Assembly: GCF_052055485.1 (NCBI RefSeq)
Contig: NZ_CP197171.1
Coordinates: 1,612,001 to 1,676,000 of the forward strand
Source of the DNA: Amphibacillus sp052055485
GTDB taxonomy: Bacteria; Bacillota; Bacilli; Bacillales; Amphibacillaceae
DNA: 64,000 bases
Direction: 5' to 3'
The position numbers and the translations under genes are program-made. How positions within the stretch are numbered: the first letter of the stretch is position 1; every line of letters begins with the position of its first letter. Below the pieces are notes generated by a model. That model had not been told where the DNA came from, ran no database searches, and worked only from the letters and a program-made list of their open reading frames with translations. Below are positions 63,493-64,000 of the stretch, piece by piece.

Positions 63493-63960
63493 ACGTGATA
63501 GAAGTGTTCCATCCGACATATTGGCTTAGGTTTTCGTTTGAAACGATTAATAGAAGTGTTCTATTCGACATTTTGACTTGGGGTTTTGTATGAAACGATT
63601 AATAGAAGTGTTCTATCCGACATTTTGACTTGGATTTTTGTATGAAATGATTAATAGAAGTGTTCCATCCGACATTTTGACTTGGGGTTTTGTATGAAAC
63701 GATTAATAGAAGGGCTCTATTCGACATTTTGACTTGGGGTTTTGTATGAAACGATTAATAGAAGTGTTCTATCCGACATTTTGACTTGGATTTTTGTGTG
63801 AAATGATTAATAGAAGTGTTCTATCCGACATATTGGCTTAGGTTTTCGTTTGAAACGATTAATAGAAGGGCTCTATTCGACATTTTGACTTGGATTTTTG
63901 TATGAAACGATTAATAGAAGGATCCAATTCGACATTTTCGTTTGAAATGATTAATAGAAA
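63493..63960. repeat. 52-bp tandem repeat array 2, inverted relative to array 1
   Basis: Units begin at 63493, 63545, 63597, 63649, 63701, 63753, 63805, 63857 and 63909; the last is shortened by 12 bases and a partial unit follows at 63949. The consensus contains GATTAATAGAAGTGTTCTAT, CCGACATTTTGACTTGG and TTTTGTATGAAAC. Its reverse complement aligns with array 1 (CAAGTCAAAATGTCGGATAG against CAAGCCAGAATGTCGAATAG) with the same 52-bp period. Two alternate middle versions occur (GTGTTCTAT and GGGCTCTAT). Confidence 0.92.
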
Positions 63961-64000
63961 TTAAACTTAAACGAAAAAGCCTAGCTTCAATATTCTTGCA

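Noticed and set aside
63493..63960. Second array considered as a CRISPR
   Set aside because: Same reason: a tandem repeat with variant positions but no spacer structure.

Overview
The window looks like a chromosomal segment of a low-G+C Bacillota, most likely a Bacillaceae such as an Amphibacillus/Gracilibacillus-type organism. The evidence is AT-rich DNA, AGGAGG-type ribosome binding sites with frequent GTG/TTG starts, T-box and TreR/CcpA/ArgR-type regulation, a YpjP-family protein and a BCCT osmolyte transporter. No rRNA or tRNA gene, CRISPR array or phage module was seen.

Layout. 1-6.3 kb: the 3' part of a P2-type cation ATPase, a reverse-strand BCCT betaine-type transporter and a TraB/GumN membrane protein. 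6.7-8.75 kb: a LytTR response regulator overlapping an AgrC-like GHKL kinase. 8.79-10.57 kb: a complete ISL3-family insertion sequence with an 8-bp target duplication, whose transposase carries an in-frame amber stop. 11.2-21.7 kb: a glycan island with two membrane-anchored, domain-permuted GH3 enzymes at its outer ends, a conventional cytosolic GH3, a GtrA-type protein and a GT2 glycosyltransferase, followed by UDP-galactopyranose mutase. 23.8-26.3 kb: a TnpB fragment, a CPBP protease, a YpjP-like protein and a small acidic protein. 26.4-30.5 kb: the trehalose operon treP-treA-treR with two TreR operators and a cre site, but with treP frameshifted.

30.5-37.4 kb: a 52-bp tandem repeat array, haemolysin III, a DUF1836 gene behind a structured leader, T-box-controlled methionyl-tRNA synthetase, and three reverse-strand genes. 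37.7-39.7 kb: an isolated, strongly folded RNA-like element directly upstream of fhs. 40.2-44 kb: an FtsX-type permease, its ATPase and a PASTA-repeat membrane protein in one tight operon. 44-47 kb: gene-poor DNA with hairpins, an orphan LuxR-type regulator and a 44-residue exported-peptide candidate. 47-50 kb: an MFS transporter, a two-gene ThrE-type exporter and OsmC. 50.2-58.4 kb: a PRD regulator divergent from a mannose-family PTS operon carrying two mannitol-phosphate-dehydrogenase-like enzymes and a ketose-phosphate epimerase, which fits uptake and oxidation of an alditol, perhaps a pentitol. 59-63.4 kb: argCJBD with ARG boxes, followed by a second 52-bp array in opposite orientation.

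The items most worth follow-up are the permuted GH3 surface island, the alditol PTS operon with tandem dehydrogenases, the PASTA/ABC operon, the solitary structured RNA before fhs, the short secreted peptide, and the inverted pair of 52-bp arrays that sit behind related terminators. All assignments come from reading motifs; no database search was possible.
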